Of a DNA stretch of 64,000 bases, positions 43,741 to 55,057 are shown one piece after another. This DNA comes from Cotesia glomerata (taxonomy: Eukaryota > Arthropoda > Insecta > Hymenoptera > Braconidae), in assembly GCF_020080835.1 (NCBI RefSeq), contig NC_058167.1, positions 4,340,659-4,404,658 on the forward strand, written 5' to 3'. The position numbers were made by a program, and so were the translations under genes. Within the stretch, counting starts at the first letter, position 1. The number at the start of each line of letters is the position of its first letter. A model generated the notes under the pieces. That model was not told where the DNA came from and ran no database searches. It saw only the letters and a program-made list of their open reading frames with translations.

Positions 43741-44260
43741 TTCAAGAATTTTCACATCGACCACTTTCCTGAAAATTTTGGAGACTATAGCAAAGAATAA
43801 GTAAAACGATTCCATTAAGACATAAGTGAAATCCCTGTTAAAAAACTCCAATAAGATCTCATCAAAAGCGATAAAAGCCACTTAAAAACCAATAAAATTT
43901 ATGGGTTTCTAAGTGGCTTTTGTCGCTTTTGATGGGATCCTATTGGAAATTTTAAACAGGGATGAAGGGTAGGTATCGAGTAAATTAAAATGTCGACATG
44001 ATGTTAGATTTTTGCTGGATGCTAACGAGAGAAATACCAGAAGAGAACAAAAAATGTAAAAGGAACCCACTGCGTAGTTCATTTGAAGATAAAAAATTCT
44101 ATACAAACAAATGACAGTCTGTAATTCGAAAATATGGTTTCGTACCTTCGCCTTACGTGCTATTTTTAACAGATTTCAGAATTTTGTCCTGGATTTAGCG
44201 GGTCGAAATACATGTCCGTAGGTGGGTCCGGTCCAATATACAAACAACGTTTTAACTTAC
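43741..44260 (+). pseudogene. Inverted Q copy with decayed protein (copy 4)
   Basis: Roughly the inverse of 43093-43420, giving a large imperfect palindrome. The plus strand reads HIDHFPENFGDYSKE, then after a MITE GRYRVN.NVDMMLDFCWML. The MITE at 43833-43961 sits in the middle of the HQDISEMKGRY block. It ends with the Q terminal sequence (44190-44260). Confidence 0.55.
43833..43961. mobile_element. MITE / near-perfect hairpin (129 bp) in Q
   Basis: CCCTGTTAAAAAACTCCAAT at the left and ATTGGAAATTTTAAACAGGG at the right, with AAAAGCGA.AAAAGCCACTTA arms. AT on each side; comparison with the uninterrupted copies at 43345 and 26700 shows an exact insertion between GTGAAAT and GAAGGG. The arms pair over ~55 bp. 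Confidence 0.85.
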
Positions 44261-44261
44261 A

Positions 44262-44385
44262 GCTAAGAAAATTGAAAATTTTCAAAAATCGGGAAGTTAT
44301 TGATTTTACCCCGTTTTTCGAAAATCGAGTTTTCATCTGATCTCGACGTTTTGAGGTCCTAGGAAGCTTCCCTGACTGTTCACTG
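44262..44385 (+). repeat. M right-end fragment, inverted
   Basis: Matches 31562-31690 (CTAAGAAAAT.GAA.ATTTTCAAAAATCGGGAAG; CATCTGATCTCGACG; GGAAGCTTCCCTGACT) and stops before the microsatellite. Confidence 0.75.
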
Positions 44386-44445
44386 TAAATCCAAGTGTTT
44401 TAACAAAGCACACATAAAATGTTTTGTTTCTATCTTAAAGCATTG

Positions 44446-45127
44446 GAGTCATTCCATATGAAATCGTCTCAAAAAAAAAAAAATTGTTGCCGTCTCATTT
44501 TAGATTTTGGTGTAACTTTGAGAAACTCTTCTCTAGGGTCCCAAAGAACAAAATTTACACGAGTTTGATTTTTACAAGCGCGTGTTTTCGCCTATTTAAA
44601 TAAAGACTTTTAAAAATCGATATTTTTAAGGCTTATTAACTTTTACTGTGAAATTTTTCTGTTTGAAGCTATCTGCATGATCAAGATGGAATTCACAGTG
44701 GGAAAGATAGTAGTTTAAGGAAAAATGAAGATAATTGGCTCGGACGAGTCCTTTAAATATAAGCAGCGTGCTGAAAATGAGTGTTTTTTAGTCATTTTTC
44801 GTGAATTTCAATCAACTCTAGCGTCTTAACTGTTGATAATTAAAAACTTATGCTCCGCGGGAATTAAGTATGTATATCATAGACAAAATTCAGCCACAAG
44901 TTGACTTGAGCTGCCCACTCTTCATAGAAGAAAACTTTGCTCGAAGTTTTGAAATTAAAAAAAATTCCAATTTTCAGGTTATGAAACGAGCTTGTTGACT
45001 GCGCGATAACAATCTGATACTCACAGAATCTATTGTTCTTACCTCCAACTTTAAACGACTACATCACTTGTTTTGTTATTTTCATTTTTAGTGCATGTGC
45101 GAGCCGTTTTTTTTATAGCAAAAATCA
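44446..45127 (+). repeat. Left TIR of F
   Basis: Inverse of 48178-48848, apart from small differences and a poly-A expansion near 44470. Shared words include CAGCGTGCTGAAAATGAGTG and TTGACTTGAGCTGCCCACTC. Confidence 0.9.
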
Positions 45128-45654
45128 ACTCAATTTTTTTTTTTTTTTAAATAACTGGTAGTTTTTATCTCAATTTTTTGTCTATAAAAATTCTGTCTTC
45201 ACAACAGAATTTTTATATATTTTTATGCATGCGTATAGAGATAAGCTTATTTTCAATATTTGACTGCATTGCATTGAAAAGTAAGTGAAAATAGACGTAA
45301 ATTCAAACGAAAAATTAGAAATATTATTAATTATTAACAATATAAGTATACTCGAGAAGTAAATTCGAGTTCATAAGTATCAATTAAATTACTAATAACT
45401 TAATCTCTGTTACTTTCCAATTTATATATTTTTTTGTGATTCGATGCCGTCGATTGGAAAAGTAAGCAAAATGGAAAAGTAAACAAACTTCTTAGATTAT
45501 CGGTGTCAAATTTTACGCATCAGCTTAACGCTATTGTTTCACTCACTCTTCGCTTGTCGCGTGCTTTCCCCGACCAAGTTAGGTTGCATGGTAGTAATTA
45601 AGCGGGAGAGCAGCGACATTTGGCCGTGGCGGATTTTTGAAGAACTTTAACTCT

Positions 45655-45710
45655 TTGTCTATAAAAGCTCAATTGTCATTGTTTCAGAGAGCGTTCTTTT
45701 GTTCAGTTCG
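45655..45710 (+). promoter_or_regulatory. Candidate core promoter of the F transposase gene
   Basis: TATAAAA at 45660-45666, with initiator-like TTTCAGAG at about 45683-45690 (a spacing of ~25) and an arthropod-style TCAGTT at about 45702. The ORF begins shortly after (45725 or 45764). The promoter lies between the TIR and the ORF, so it is specific to the element. Confidence 0.5.
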
Positions 45711-45724
45711 GTTGTTTTAGTAAG

Positions 45725-48007
45725 TTGATGTGTATTGTGATTTCTCAATTCTTAAAAAAAGTAATGGAGTGTTCGATTGGTTTATTGTTAAAAGAAGATT
45801 GCCATAAATTAACGTTTTCACGATCATCAGAGTTGATCGATCAAAATAATCTGAATGAACATGAGAAATACTTATTAACTAAACGAATTCAGGCAGTATC
45901 TTTCACAGATATCTGTACCTATCATTATAAAAATACTGTGCCTTCTTATTTTTCTTTGTTTGGAAAAAAATGTTGTGATCCATCAAGTGCTCATAAAAAA
46001 CCTATTCTTAAGTCCTTGCGGGAAATAACTGTAGAGTTTTGTGAAGCAAATGAGAATCTTAACCTTATACCAGGCCGAGCACTTTGTTCACGTTGTATGG
46101 AAAATTTACGAAAAACCGAAACAAATGAAAATTATGATGATATTACCGATACATTATCGCGAAATTTTGATGATCTTGGGGTATCTTTTGATCCTAAGTA
46201 CGAAGTTTTAGATTCACTTAATAAAATTTGTTCAATCGTAGAAGAGTCACCAATCCCACCTATCCAAAAATTAAGTATATCAAAAAGAAAACGAAAAATT
46301 GATGAAAAAGTAAATCAAATATCAAGTAAAATACGAAAAAAATTAGAAGCTACTTTTGATGTTGTGGAACATGAAAATAATAAAAAAGACAATGATCATA
46401 TTTGTTATAATGCAGACTATTTAGAGTTAATCGATGAATTGAAAATGAAATTTAAAGCATCTACAACGTTTGACGAGAAATATGAAATTTTAAGTTTATT
46501 ACCGAAAAAGTGGACAATTTCTAAAATACAGTCAGAATTTGAATGTAGTGAATATCTTGTAAAAAAAGCTAAAACACTGAGGGCACAATATGGAGTATTA
46601 GCGAAGGCTCCAAAAAAAGAAAGTGGACGTCAGTTGAAAACAAAAATTGTTGAAGCTGTTATAAAATTTTTCGAAGATGATGATATTAGTAGATTGATGC
46701 CAGGTCAAAGAGATTGTGTAACTGTACGCGATAAGAATAACGGAAAGTCTAAAGAACAAAAACGTTTAATCTTATTTAATTTGAAAGAAGCCTATGAAAA
46801 ATTCAAGCAAATTCATCCAAACTTAGCCATAGGATTCTCGTCGTTTGCTTCACTTCGACCGAAGAACTGTGTTTTGGCTGGGGCTAGTGGTACACATTCA
46901 GTATGTGTTTGTTTGATCCATCAAAATATGAAGTTAATGTTAATGGCGTGTAAAACTAAACTTACCTATAAAGAATTACTGAAAAAGATAGTTTGTAATG
47001 ATAGCAGTGAACAATGTATGTTATATAGCTGTAAAGAATGTCCAGGCACTGATGTTATTGATTCCGATATATGTAATGAATGTGAATTGTCATCTGAAAT
47101 TAATTTTAAGCAATGGGTTTCTACTGATCGCTGCAATTTATTAACTGTAGTTAAGAATGTCGATGAATTTAGAGATGATTTGAAAATACAAATGACAACT
47201 TTAAAACCTCATCATTTTATTTCAAAAAAACAATCCGAGTATTTGAGATACCTGAAAGAAAATTTAAAAGACAATTCAGAGTGTATAGCATTAGTTGATT
47301 TCTCAGAAAATTATGCATTCATGGTACAAGATGAAGTACAATCGTTTCATTGGACAAATAATCAAGCTACTCTACATCCCTTTGTAATTTATTTTAAAGA
47401 AGACGGTTTACTTAAGACAAAAACTTTATGTGTGATTAGTGATTATATTACTCACAATACAGTATCGTTTTTTGCATTTCAAAAAATTTTTCTCGATTAC
47501 ATTAAAAACAGTTATCCGGAGTTTAAAAAAATTTATTACTTCAGTGATAGAGTAGCCGCTCAATACAAAAATAAAAAAAATTTTATAAATATATGTCATC
47601 ATGAAGCGGATTTTGGATTAAAAGCAGAGTGGCATTTCTTTGCCACTTCTCATGGTAAAAGTCCATGCGATGGAGCAGGTGGTACGATCGAAAGGACCGT
47701 AAGAAGAGCAAGCTTGCAAGGATCTACCGATGACCATATTTTAACTCCAATCGCAATGCACGACTTTTGTTCTAATCAAATTTCTGGTATAAAATTTTTT
47801 TTTGTATCAAGCCAGGATGTAGAAGCTGCTGAGACATTTTTATCTGAAAGATTTATAAATATAAATACAATAAAAAATACGAGATCATATCATAGCTTTA
47901 TACCAATTTCTCAGAATCAATTACAAGCGCGGAAGTATTCAGCTTCCGATAATTTTGATATTGTTAATATTGTAAAACCAAACCGTAAACGGTTGAATAA
48001 AAAATAA
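45725..48007 (+). CDS. Transposase-like protein of element F (760 aa, intact)
   Basis: Probably the transposase of F; I recall homologues as uncharacterised repetitive proteins in insects and cnidarians but cannot name the superfamily. The start may be the second in-frame Met (45764, MECSIGLL). Layout: N-terminal Cys pairs KKCC (83-84) and CSRC (121-124), probably zinc-binding; a basic KRKRKIDEK stretch (188-196); a possible helix-turn-helix WTISKIQSEFECSEYLVKKA (263-282); a conserved LRPKNCVLAGASGTHSVCVC block (378-396); a Cys cluster (C431-C453); and a likely RNase H-like core with D525 (LVDFSENYAF), D608 (YYFSDRVAAQYK) and E635/D649 (AEWHFFATSHGK, PCDGAGG). In the paralogue G the second block is FSDGAPQQ; the change here to DRVAAQ could weaken activity. 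No introns, no stops. Confidence 0.75.
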   Translation: MMCIVISQFLKKVMECSIGLLLKEDCHKLTFSRSSELIDQNNLNEHEKYLLTKRIQAVSFTDICTYHYKNTVPSYFSLFGKKCCDPSSAHKKPILKSLREITVEFCEANENLNLIPGRALCSRCMENLRKTETNENYDDITDTLSRNFDDLGVSFDPKYEVLDSLNKICSIVEESPIPPIQKLSISKRKRKIDEKVNQISSKIRKKLEATFDVVEHENNKKDNDHICYNADYLELIDELKMKFKASTTFDEKYEILSLLPKKWTISKIQSEFECSEYLVKKAKTLRAQYGVLAKAPKKESGRQLKTKIVEAVIKFFEDDDISRLMPGQRDCVTVRDKNNGKSKEQKRLILFNLKEAYEKFKQIHPNLAIGFSSFASLRPKNCVLAGASGTHSVCVCLIHQNMKLMLMACKTKLTYKELLKKIVCNDSSEQCMLYSCKECPGTDVIDSDICNECELSSEINFKQWVSTDRCNLLTVVKNVDEFRDDLKIQMTTLKPHHFISKKQSEYLRYLKENLKDNSECIALVDFSENYAFMVQDEVQSFHWTNNQATLHPFVIYFKEDGLLKTKTLCVISDYITHNTVSFFAFQKIFLDYIKNSYPEFKKIYYFSDRVAAQYKNKKNFINICHHEADFGLKAEWHFFATSHGKSPCDGAGGTIERTVRRASLQGSTDDHILTPIAMHDFCSNQISGIKFFFVSSQDVEAAETFLSERFININTIKNTRSYHSFIPISQNQLQARKYSASDNFDIVNIVKPNRKRLNKK

Positions 48008-48177
48008 TGTTCTAGTTGAAAAATTGTTCACAGTTACTGTCATTTTCGATAATAATTACTTCTAAAGACAATTTTACACCCCAAATATCCATAACTTTAT
48101 TGAGACTAGAAAAATTTTAGATATTTATAGTTGTTTCTGATGGTAAGTAATTTTAATCCATTTGTAAAAACGTCCAG

Positions 48178-48848
48178 ATTTTTGCTGTAAAAAAAACGGC
48201 TCGCACATGCACTAAAAATGAAAATAACAAAACAAGTGATGTAGTTGTTTAAAGTTGAAGGTAAGAACAATAGATTCTGTGAGTATCAGATTTTTATCGC
48301 GCAGTCAACAAGCTCGTTTCATAACCTGAAAATTGGAATTTTTTTTAATTTCAAAACTTCGAGCAAAGTTTTCTTCTATGAAGAGTGGGCAGCTCAAGTC
48401 AACTTGTGGCTGAATTTTGTCTATCATATATATACTTAATTCCCGCGGAGCACGAGTTTTTAATTCTCAACAGTTAAGACGCTAGAGTTGATTGAAATTC
48501 ACGAAAAATGACTAAAAAACACTCATTTTCAGCACGCTGCTTATATTTAAAGGACTCGTCCGAGCCAATTATCTTCATTTACCCTTAACCTACTATCTTT
48601 CCTACTGTAAATTCCATCTTGATCATGCAGATAGCTTCAAACAGAAAAATTTTACAGTAAAAGTTAATAAGCCTTAAAAATATCGATTTTTAAAAGTCTT
48701 TATTTAAATAGGCGAAAACAAGCGCTTGTAAAAATCAAACTTGTGTAAATTTTGTTCTTTGGGACCCTAGAGAAGAGTTTCTCAAAGTTACACCAAAATC
48801 TAAAATTAGTCGACTTTGCTGATTAGACAATTTTAGATGGAATGACTC
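48178..48848 (+). repeat. Right TIR of F
   Basis: Inverse of the left TIR. The outermost ~50 bp (GTCGACTTTGCTGATTAGAC) have diverged from the left arm except for the last 14 bp. Confidence 0.9.
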
Positions 48849-48853
48849 TTGTC

Positions 48854-49414
48854 TTAAAGGCTGATTTTGATTTGGATTGTTATCATTAGGAAACTCTGTT
48901 TGATGAAGTTCGTCGTTTGGTTTACTATAATTATGATCAGATTGACAATATTGAGATCTCGTTGATTCATACGAAGATAGAGAATGATATGATTGTCTTC
49001 AGAATATTGATATTCTGATTTTGTCGAAAACGATGTAGGGATTGACGTAGAAAAACCGTCATGTATAGTAGAGCAATAATAATGATTGGATCTCACATTG
49101 TGTTGTTTGTTAGATTTTATTGTGGAGACTGCTTCAGGTATAAATGACTTTAATGGGGAAGTATTGTGATGCATAGGATTGAAAATCAGATTGTTATTTT
49201 CTGGGTATCTAAACAATGATATATTACCTGGCGTAGACGGAAGATTTACAAAATTGTTCATAATATCATATAAAGCAGAATCTGAGGGACAGTTAGCATT
49301 GCCAGAGGGTGTTATAGTAACATTTTCCGAATTACTATTTATAATATATCTGTCGAAATTATTTGAAGATGATCTAATATGAGAGAATGAATGGGTGGTT
49401 TTTTTCTTTAACAA
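48854..49414 (-). CDS. Unassigned ORF (186 aa), Asn/Ser-rich
   Basis: An open minus-strand frame between F and H2, rich in Asn, Ser and Ile. Blocks such as SDSALYDIMNNFVNLPSTPG and SFIPEAVSTIKSNKQHNVRS have higher complexity than the surrounding AT-rich DNA, so it may be an exon or relic of a real protein. No domain or homologue recognised. F inserted just beyond its stop codon. Confidence 0.25.
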   Translation of the reverse strand: MLKKKTTHSFSHIRSSSNNFDRYIINSNSENVTITPSGNANCPSDSALYDIMNNFVNLPSTPGNISLFRYPENNNLIFNPMHHNTSPLKSFIPEAVSTIKSNKQHNVRSNHYYCSTIHDGFSTSIPTSFSTKSEYQYSEDNHIILYLRMNQRDLNIVNLIIIIVNQTTNFIKQSFLMITIQIKISL

Positions 49415-49419
49415 TTTGT

Positions 49420-50370
49420 GGATTACGTTGTTAAACGTAAAGGAAAAAAAATAAAAAAATTTTTTTCAAAAGATATCCAAATTCAAAATTTAGCGATTTT
49501 TCCAGTTTTTCAATTTTGTTTTTGTAATATCTCGAACGCTATTATAGATACAGGAATGGGCTTTCGTTTGTTTGAAAAGGGACACTTAGGGCTATTGAAA
49601 AAAAAAAAAATATTTTAGAAAAAAATTTTGAAAAATACCAAAATTGTCAAATTTTGAATTTTTGAAAATCGTCAAAAATGACGACCGCCATTAAAATTTT
49701 GGCTCAATTTTTTTGTATAATATCTTGCACTGATCTTAAAAGATCCTGAAATTTTTGGAGAGGTGTTTTTTTCTCAAAAATATGAATTTTTTAATTTAAA
49801 AAAAAAATTTTTTTTTGTTTTTTGCAACTTCTAAATAAGGTAAAATTATGCAGATACATAATATTGTAATTTTTAGCATTTAAAAATTGAATGCATGACG
49901 TGGGAATATTAAATAATAAATTAATTTCAACTTTTTTTTTATTTTTTGGATATAATCTTGAAGTCATCCTTAACGCATGATATCATTTTTTATTTTTTTA
50001 ACGCATGATATATTTTGTCCGTTTCTTCACTTCAATTACAGTTTTCAACCTAAAATAACTCAAACAGATATTAATTTTCAATAAAAATCGGAAATAATTT
50101 CATGAGAATATCAATTTCTTTTCGTTCTTTCGAATACTTATTTACTTACAAATTTCTGCACATTAATGGTTCTCAATCTCAAATTACAAATTATTCCCAT
50201 ATTAATAAGACGATAAGTGGCGTCAACAACTACAAATGAAGTAAGAAAAGGACAAATAACAAATTATATCATGCTAAATTATAAATGATAAAAGAAAACT
50301 TCTGATCAAAATTTATCCAAATCGAAGGGGGTCGATTCCAACTATTGGTCGATTTGACATGGAATGACCC
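49420..50370 (+). mobile_element. H-type TIR element, right part
   Basis: Aligns with 5960-6740 (ATATCTCGAACGCTATTATA; GATCTTAAAAGATC; TTATGCAGAT.CATA.TATTG) and ends with the inverse of the H terminus (GATTTGACATGGAATGACCC) at 50351-50370, followed by ATAT. The left TIR is missing. Non-coding. Confidence 0.7.
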
Positions 50371-51033
50371 ATATATTTTTCAAATTCACCACGTCACAAC
50401 GTATTCGACTCCTAGAATCCAGCCTTTAATTTAATTTTTTGTCAACTCATTTTTAATTTTTAATTTTCAATTGTTTTATTTGAAAATTATTGATAATGTG
50501 ATGATAATACTGAAATCATCAGTCGCTTAAAAATTTTTTGTTTTTTTTCATTAATTAAATTAGAACTAAAAAAATATTTCCAAAAATTGCACTTATAGTT
50601 TTTCAAAAAAATCTTCTGCATGTAAAATTTTTCTTCTAATTTCCAAAAAGTGCATTTATCATTTTTCGAAAAGATCTTCTAATTTTATTTTAATTTTTTA
50701 GTTATAATTCTTTCAATGATTAAAATTGTCAGATATCTGCTAGTTTAATTTTCATACATGATAAACTATTTTTTTTCTAAATAATATATGTATGAAAATT
50801 AATAAATGTTATGCTAAATAATAAAATTCTAATATTTCAAGAGGAAAAAAAACTTCATGATGGCTTCACCTATTAGAAAAAATTATAAATACTTTTCGTA
50901 ATAAGTGGTAATATATGTTGTTGTGAATCCGAAAGGATTGATCACAACGCTCTCTATATATTAATATAGAATTACATATAAAAAAGATGGCTGCAATAAA
51001 TGATAGCGGGAAAAACCCAGAAAGATTTAAAAT
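50371..51033. other. Intergenic, no gene seen
   Basis: AT-rich. A small hairpin GTTGTGAATCC/GGATTGATCACAAC with a GAAA loop lies at 50919-50947. The short ORFs at 50866-51166 cross into the G left TIR and are not supported. Confidence 0.4.
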
Positions 51034-51037
51034 ATAT

Positions 51038-51611
51038 GGGGTATTCCATGCCAAATCGACCACTTTTGAACTCGACCCCTTTAAATTTTGCTGAAACATT
51101 TCCATTCTTTTCTACCCTTTGAAAAACACTTTTGAGAATTTTTTCAAATTTTTTTGGCCAACCCAAAAAAAGTTATGAATTTTTCAAAAAAACGGCTTTT
51201 TTATTTTCAAATAGCCATAACTTTTTTAGGCATCGACTTTTGGGTACCTTTTTTTTTTAAAATTTTTGTTTTAAATGAACTTTTTGAAAAAATATATCAG
51301 AAAATTAAATATCATCAATTCTTCAAAATAATCGGCTTTTTTTGACCAAAACCGTTATTTTTTGGAAGTTCGACAGTTTTTTTTTTCTTAAAAAAAACTT
51401 CAATTAATATAACAACTTTTCCCGTCCATCTCGGAGTGGCTCGGATTTTTTAATTTTTTATTCAATTGAAAAAAATTGTCAAATTTTGAAAAATGGAAAA
51501 AAAATTTTTTTTTCTAAGTTATTTCTATAATAAAATAAATGTAATTTAAATGTTTTGTGGTATAATATCCTTAATTTATAAGCTTATAAAACGATAGTAA
51601 ATACTAAGATT
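51038..51611 (+). repeat. Left TIR of G
   Basis: Inverse of 54351-54934; inner edge at CGATAGTAAATACTAAG. Differences are mainly homopolymer lengths. Confidence 0.92.
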
Positions 51612-51903
51612 CAAATTTGAACATATCAGTAATATCGATAATCTAGGGTATGACAATTATGGACTTATCTATAGTCAGTATAGTAAAAAACTATACGCTA
51701 GTATGTTTCGATTCATAAGTAAGGCTGTCACGCTCATATCCAAACATAACCTGTTAACCTTTTGTGTGATGTAGTGAGAGATTTTTGTCATTCCATTTTT
51801 TAAATAAGAGAATTATTGTTATAGTTGATTTGACCTTGTTTGAAAAGATAATTATCTTACTTCTACTCATCTACAGTGATTGGAATAATTTCATCGAGAC
51901 ATA

Positions 51904-54272
51904 ATGGCATCAAAAATATTTTTCGATCGTTGTTGTAATCCATTTGATTTAGAATCACATTTTAAAAAAAAAAGTTTACGTCCAGCGACTGACATCATGA
52001 AAGTCACGTTGGGATTAAGTGATAATTATTCATTATGCAGTTCGTGTCGAAACAAAGCTTTAAAATTGGTAAAGGAACAAACAAATACTAGTAATGATAC
52101 TACCGTTGATGCAAGTGATCATGAAGATGATTCTAGTGATAACAATGAGAACAGTGATGGTGCTGACAGTGATAGTAACACAACTGCCACAGATCTCCCG
52201 TTGTCCTCATCATTCCGTAAGTTTTTTTTAAATTATTTATACATTACTTGAATGCATTTTTAGCAGCTATACGATTCATTGTTTTTTTTAAGGTTCCTTG
52301 TCGTTTAATAGTGAACCCAAAGATTCACAATCAAGCTCGGCATCCCAAGTTAGTGCTGCAACTCAATTACCCAGTATAAACGATGCATTGCGACTATTAA
52401 ATCAATCGCCAATTCCTTCAAAAAAATTGAATGATTATCAATTTTTGAGTAATAAAATAAATCAGACGTCTGACAGCTTGAAAAAAATTTTGAACTCAAC
52501 TGCTGACGAAGGATCAATTGATGACGATGGTGAAAATTTTCGTTCATTAATTGAAAAGCTGCACGATAAATTCAATGATAAAGAAACAGAAAAGTCTTTA
52601 AAGATACAAATCTTAACCTTGTTACCTGAAAAATGGGGTGAAAGACGTATTTGTAAAACTATGAATACATCAAGACATTTATCAAGAGTAGCAAAAAAGT
52701 TGGTTGAAGAAAACGGTATACTTTCAACACCTGAAACAAAATTAGGTAGGTATAGCGTAAAATCAATGGCTCTAATACATCTGAAGATTGATTCACTTAA
52801 CATTTTTTTTATAGGGACGACAATTACTGATCAAATATTATTGAAAATTGCGAATTTTACAACGATGATGAGTATAGTGCTTTGATGCCCGGCATGAAAG
52901 ACTTTGTTTCAGTTCGAAATGATGATGGTAATCGGGTACACGTCCAAAAACGGCTTGTTCTGTCTAATTTAAAAGAACTTTACCAATGTTTCCGTGAAAT
53001 AAACCCTGCAGAGAAAGTTGGATTTTCGAAATTTGCTTCGTTACGGCCGAAACATTGTGTGTTAGCAGGAGCAAGTGGAACGCATACTATCTGTGTATGT
53101 ACTATCCATCAAAACTTAAAGTTGATGATGCTTGGTAATTATCCAATTTATTAATAATCATACGTGCCTAGATTTTCAGTTTACTCAATCACTTTTATTT
53201 CAGGTACAAATGTTCATTCTTTAACGAGGAATACAGAAAAGTCGTTGAAACACTATAATGATTGCTTGAACATGATAATATGTGAGACTCCAACAGAAAA
53301 ATGTTATTTGGGTGGATGTAACAAGTGTCCAGGGGTAGATGAGTTGAGTAACATTTTACTGACATGTTTTGAGAATCAGGAAATCGAGAATGTCACGTAC
53401 AAGCGTTGGGTATCAAAACCAAGGAGCAGTTTAGAAACTTTTATACAGCCTACAGAAGAATTTATTGAAAATCTTTGTAGTGAATTGAAAGTTCTTCTAC
53501 CTCACTCATTCATTGAAAAAGAACAAGCTAAGTTTTTAAAAACATTAAAGGAAACACTAAAACCAAATGAATATGTCATTATTTGTGGTTTTGCAGAGAA
53601 TTATGCGTTCGTAGTACAAAATGCAGCATCTGGTTTTCACTGGAATAATGATCAGGCGACAGTTTTTCCGGTAGTTATTTATTATAAAGTAAATGACAAA
53701 CTTGAACACAGAAGTTTAGTGATTATTTCAGACTGTAATAATCACGATGCTGTTGCTGTTCATGTTTTCATCAAAATAATAACTGATTATGTGAAAAGTC
53801 TTCCTGAACGCTGTAACAAGATTTATTACTTTTCTGATGGGGCTCCTCAACAGTTTAAAAACTTTAAAAATTTTGTTAATTTGTACTACCATGAAGATGA
53901 TTTTTGATATTCCTGCTGAATGGCATTTTTTGCAACTGCCCATGGCAAGGTCCGTGTGATGGAATTGGTGGTATCCTCAAACGACTTGCAGCAAGAGCAA
54001 GTCTCCAGCTTGCGGTAGATAAACAAATAACAACACCTATAGGACTTTACGAATGGACTTCTGATCCGGATAACTTGCCAAATATCATAGTCAAGTTTTC
54101 TCCAGAAGAAGACTATAATACAGCATTGAACGACTTGAATGACAGATTTACAAAAACGAAACCAATTGTAGTAACTCAACAACTACATTGTGTAATCCCC
54201 GACAAAAATGGTTGTTTGTATGTAAAAAAATTCTCAAACTCTAATGAACATAGAATTTGTAAAATATTGTAA
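51904..54272 (+). pseudogene. Transposase-like gene of element G, three introns, damaged
   Basis: Predicted exons 51904-52216, 52293-52749, 52815-53134 and 53204-54272, with 65-76-bp GT-AG introns. The product parallels the F protein: Cys pairs DRCC and CSSC, helix-turn-helix-like WGERRICKTMNTSRHLSRVA, ASLRPKHCVLAGASGTHTIC, a Cys cluster, GFAENYAF, YYFSDGAPQQFKNFKNF, AEWHFF and GPCDGIGGILKRLAARASL. It lacks about 70 N-terminal residues of F. Damage: in-frame TGA at 52828-52830, then an in-frame TGA after HEDDF (53905-53907) and three 1-base indels up to about 53955. Some of the clustered indels lie in homopolymers and could be assembly errors. Confidence 0.75.
52217..52292 (+). other. Intron 1 of the G gene
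   Basis: Donor CC|GTAAGT, T-rich tract, acceptor TTTTAAG|G. Joins SSF to SLSFNSEP in frame. Confidence 0.7.
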
Positions 54273-54350
54273 CGCCAGAGAGAACATTAATGATTAAATT
54301 ATTATATTGTTTTTGTAAAATCATTAAAAATTAACAATATTAATTAATAA

Positions 54351-54934
54351 GCTTAGTATTTACTATCGTTTTATAAGCTTATAAATTAAGGATATTATAC
54401 CACAAAACATTTAAATTACATTTATTTTATTATAGAAATAACTTAGAAAAAAAAAATTTTTTTCCATTTTTCAAAATTTGACAATTTTTTTTCAATTGAA
54501 TAAAAAATTAAAAAATCGAGCCACTCCGAGATGGACGGGAAAAGTTGTCATATTAATTGAAGTTTTTTTTGAGAAAAAAAAAAAAAAAAAACTGTCGAAC
54601 TTCCAAAAAATAACGGTTTTGGTCAAAAAAAGCCGATTATTTTGAAGAATTGATGATATTTAATTTTCTGATATATTTTTTCAAAAAGTTCATTTAAAAA
54701 CAAAAATTTTAAAAAAAAAAAAAGGTACCCAAAAGTCGATGCCTAAAAAAGTTATGGCTATTTGAAAATAAAAAAGCCGTTTTTTTGAAAAATTCATAAC
54801 TTTTTTTGGGTTGGCCAAAAAAATTTGAAAAAATTCTCAAAAGTGTTTTTCAAAGGGTAGAAAAGAATGGAAATGTTTCAGCAAAATTTAAAGGGGTCGA
54901 GTTCAAAAGTGGTCGATTTGGCATGGAATACCCC
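54351..54934 (+). repeat. Right TIR of G
   Basis: Inverse of the left TIR, ending GGCATGGAATACCCC. Confidence 0.92.
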
Positions 54935-55057
54935 ATATGTATTTTATTTGTAATAGTATCGGTAAGAAAAATAAGAATCTTTAAAAAATTTTAAACCTTT
55001 CTATTTTAAATTCTATTGTTAAGTATGGGAAATTTTCTATCATAAATTTTAGGGTAT

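Larger units (their letters stand above)
44446..48848 (+). mobile_element. F: 4.4-kb DNA transposon with ~670-bp TIRs
   Basis: Terminal sequence GAGTCATTCCATATGAAATC; the right end is its inverse (AGATGGAATGACTC). TTG lies on both flanks (44443-44445, 48849-48851), a possible 3-bp duplication. The arms 44446-45127 and 48178-48848 are inverse copies over ~670 bp (for example TGCATGTGCGAGCCGTTTTT in both inner ends), very long for a DNA transposon. Between them lies one gene encoding a 760-aa transposase-like protein. The termini resemble those of G and H. I cannot name the superfamily. Confidence 0.85.
51038..54934 (+). mobile_element. G: 3.9-kb DNA transposon with ~570-bp TIRs
   Basis: Termini GGGGTATTCCATGCCAAATC and its inverse, flanked by ATAT on both sides (51034-51037, 54935-54938). 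The TIRs (51038-51611 and 54351-54934) match almost perfectly over ~570 bp, including GAGATGGACGGGAAAAGTTG. It contains an intron-containing gene related to the F protein, with nonsense and frameshift damage. Near-identical TIRs with a decayed gene suggest TIR homogenisation or movement by another copy's transposase. Confidence 0.88.

Noticed and set aside
45725..48007. Assignment of the F protein to a named superfamily (KDZ, Sola, P, MULE were considered)
   Set aside because: Motif spacing and duplication length did not allow a confident choice by eye.
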